A stretch of 64,000 nt of DNA from Rattus norvegicus (Eukaryota > Chordata > Mammalia > Rodentia > Muridae). The notes under the pieces are model-generated. The model did not search any database and was not told the DNA's origin. It saw only the letters and a program-made list of their open reading frames with translations. Below are positions 63,213 to 64,000 of the stretch, piece by piece. How positions within the stretch are numbered: position 1 is the first letter of the stretch; each line of letters opens with the position of its first letter. Location: contig NC_086032.1 in assembly GCF_036323735.1 (NCBI RefSeq), positions 50,027,335-50,091,334 on the forward strand. The letters run 5' to 3'. A program made the translations under genes and the position numbers.

Positions 63213-64000
63213 GAATTCGGTTGTTCCCAACAGGCGGCAGTAGTAATAAGTGGAATGTTCGGGATATAGAAAAATTTTCACGAATGGAATCAAAATTTCT
63301 AGGCGAATTCATTGAGTTCCCAGTGGGACATGCTTGTATGAGTTTGCTTTTCAATATCGAGCAATATTTTAAGGAACGGAATCCAAGTATCATTGCAAAT
63401 TGATTAGGTTCCCAATAAGATTCGCATGTAATAAGTTTGTTATTCAAGATAGAGAAACGTTTTAACGAACTGAAACACTGTTTGTTTGTGAATTCAGTTA
63501 GTTCCTAGTAGCCTGCTCTTGTAATATGTGTACTTTGCAAGATTTATAAAAATTTGGTGAGCCGAATCTGAGTAACATAGTGAACTCGGTTAGTTCGCAA
63601 TAGGCGGCAGTAGTAATAAGTGGACTGTTCGGGATATAGAAAAATTTTCACGAATGGAATCAAAATTTCTAGGCGAATTCACTGAGTTCCCAATGGGACA
63701 TGCTTGTATGAGTTTGCTTTTCCATATCGAGCAACATTTTAAGGAACGGAATCCAAGTATCATGGCGAATTGAGTAGGTTCCCAATAGGATTCGCATGTA
63801 AAGAGCTTGTTATTCAAGGTAGAGCAACGTTTTAACGAACTGAAACACTGTTTCTTTGTGAATTCAGTTAGTTCCTATTATCCTGCTCTTGTAATATGTG
63901 TACTTTTAAAGATTTATAAAAATCTGGTGAGCCGAATCTGAGTAACCTGGTGAATTCGGTTAGTTCCCAATAGGCTGCAGTAGTAATAAAGACTGTTCGG
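63213..64000 (+). repeat. Alpha-beta-gamma trimer, copy 4 (cut by window end)
   Basis: Alpha starts at 63213, beta at 63582, gamma at 63952; gamma is cut by the window end after 49 bases. At +4429 from copy 3. Marks are kept (CCAACAGGCGGCAG, GATTAGG, TTTTCCATATCG, CAAGGTAGAG, TAGGCTGCAG with the short spacing TAATAAAGACTG). Private changes include TGGAATGTTCGG and TTCGCAATAGG. The array clearly continues past 64000. Confidence 0.88.

Larger units (their letters stand above)
1..64000. repeat. Satellite DNA array, ~370-bp monomer, whole window
   Basis: The same ~370-bp sequence recurs about 173 times with no gap from first base to last, always in the same orientation. Most monomers are 368-370 bp; a few in the right third are shorter (about 365-366 bp) through 1-3 base deletions. 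Base composition of the monomer I used as reference is 138 G+C of 370 (37%), with more G (81) than C (57) on the plus strand. No unique sequence, mobile element, inversion or microsatellite interrupts it, and no gene is present. Long homogeneous satellite with higher-order structure is known from centromeres and pericentromeric heterochromatin of many eukaryotes; that location is inference here. The species cannot be told from the sequence. Confidence 0.98.

Noticed and set aside
21129..63403. Plus-strand frames of about 60-70 codons at 21129, 31483, 36687, 40348, 49935, 58792, 62574 and 63221
   Set aside because: They are antisense shadows of the same repeat, opened by chance ATGs or lost stops in a few variant monomers. 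Copies at 21129 and 31483 simply reflect the 10354-bp duplication.
57..63817. Repeated minus-strand open frames of about 68-107 codons, roughly one per monomer, spanning units C, B and A
   Set aside because: They arise because the same sequence recurs. 370 is not a multiple of three, so the frame does not carry over between monomers. One-base indels break it freely (for example near 846, 2338, 3253, 12318), base changes do not favour third positions, and no promoter or start context is visible. I do not regard them as genes.
1..64000. CRISPR-like array, because of the dense regular repeats
   Set aside because: Repeats abut directly with no unique spacers, the period is 370 bp, and there are no cas-like genes.
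1..64000. Ribosomal, tRNA or histone gene tandem array
   Set aside because: The repeat is far too short, has no recognisable rRNA or tRNA sequence or fold, and no coding frame that survives between copies.

Overview
The whole window is one uninterrupted tandem satellite DNA array. About 173 monomers of roughly 370 bp lie head to tail in one orientation from base 1 to base 64000, and both ends of the window fall inside the array. I see no protein-coding gene, RNA gene, transposon, unique-sequence island or inversion. Megabase-style satellite with higher-order repeats (HORs) is typical of centromeric or pericentromeric heterochromatin in a eukaryote. The sequence alone does not let me name the species or even the kingdom.

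The array is nested on at least three levels. (1) Each 370-bp monomer is a tetramer of diverged ~92-bp units, here called A (93 bp), B (92), C (93) and D (92). Each starts with GAATT and carries a shared GTTCC core near unit position 12. Ungapped, A and C agree at 60 of 93 positions by my count. (2) Monomers fall into recognisable variants whose order repeats, giving HOR units of 3, 6, 7, 8/9, 26 and 28 monomers. (3) Some multi-kilobase blocks are duplicated almost without change.

Layout, left to right. 1-1897: about five monomers that form a partial, older copy of the 15.9-17.8 kb region. 1898-10400: a 7-monomer, 2588-bp HOR in three full copies plus two monomers. 10401-15112: a decayed and rearranged derivative of that HOR. 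15113-24397 and 25467-34751: a 9285-bp (25-monomer) block present twice at an offset of 10354 bp, with only two base differences found by eye; three other monomers (24398-25466) lie between. 34752-39470: mixed monomers with a 3-monomer motif. 39471-43553 and 49058-53140: an 11-monomer block repeated at an offset of 9587 bp. Between and overlapping them, 42552-44762 and 44763-46972 form a 6-monomer (about 2.21 kb) tandem pair. 52508-55460 and 55461-58783: an 8-monomer unit followed by a 9-monomer version with one extra monomer. 58784-64000: four-fold-dispersed trimer alpha-beta-gamma, plus a short 3-monomer (1107-bp) duplication.

From about 39.9 kb rightward the monomers become more diverse. 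A CGGCAG or GGGCAG form of the A unit and AACCTGG in D appear there and not further left. This may reflect a boundary between homogenised domains or the approach to an array edge. The repeated minus-strand reading frames of about 75 codons are a by-product of repeat conservation and are not annotated as genes.
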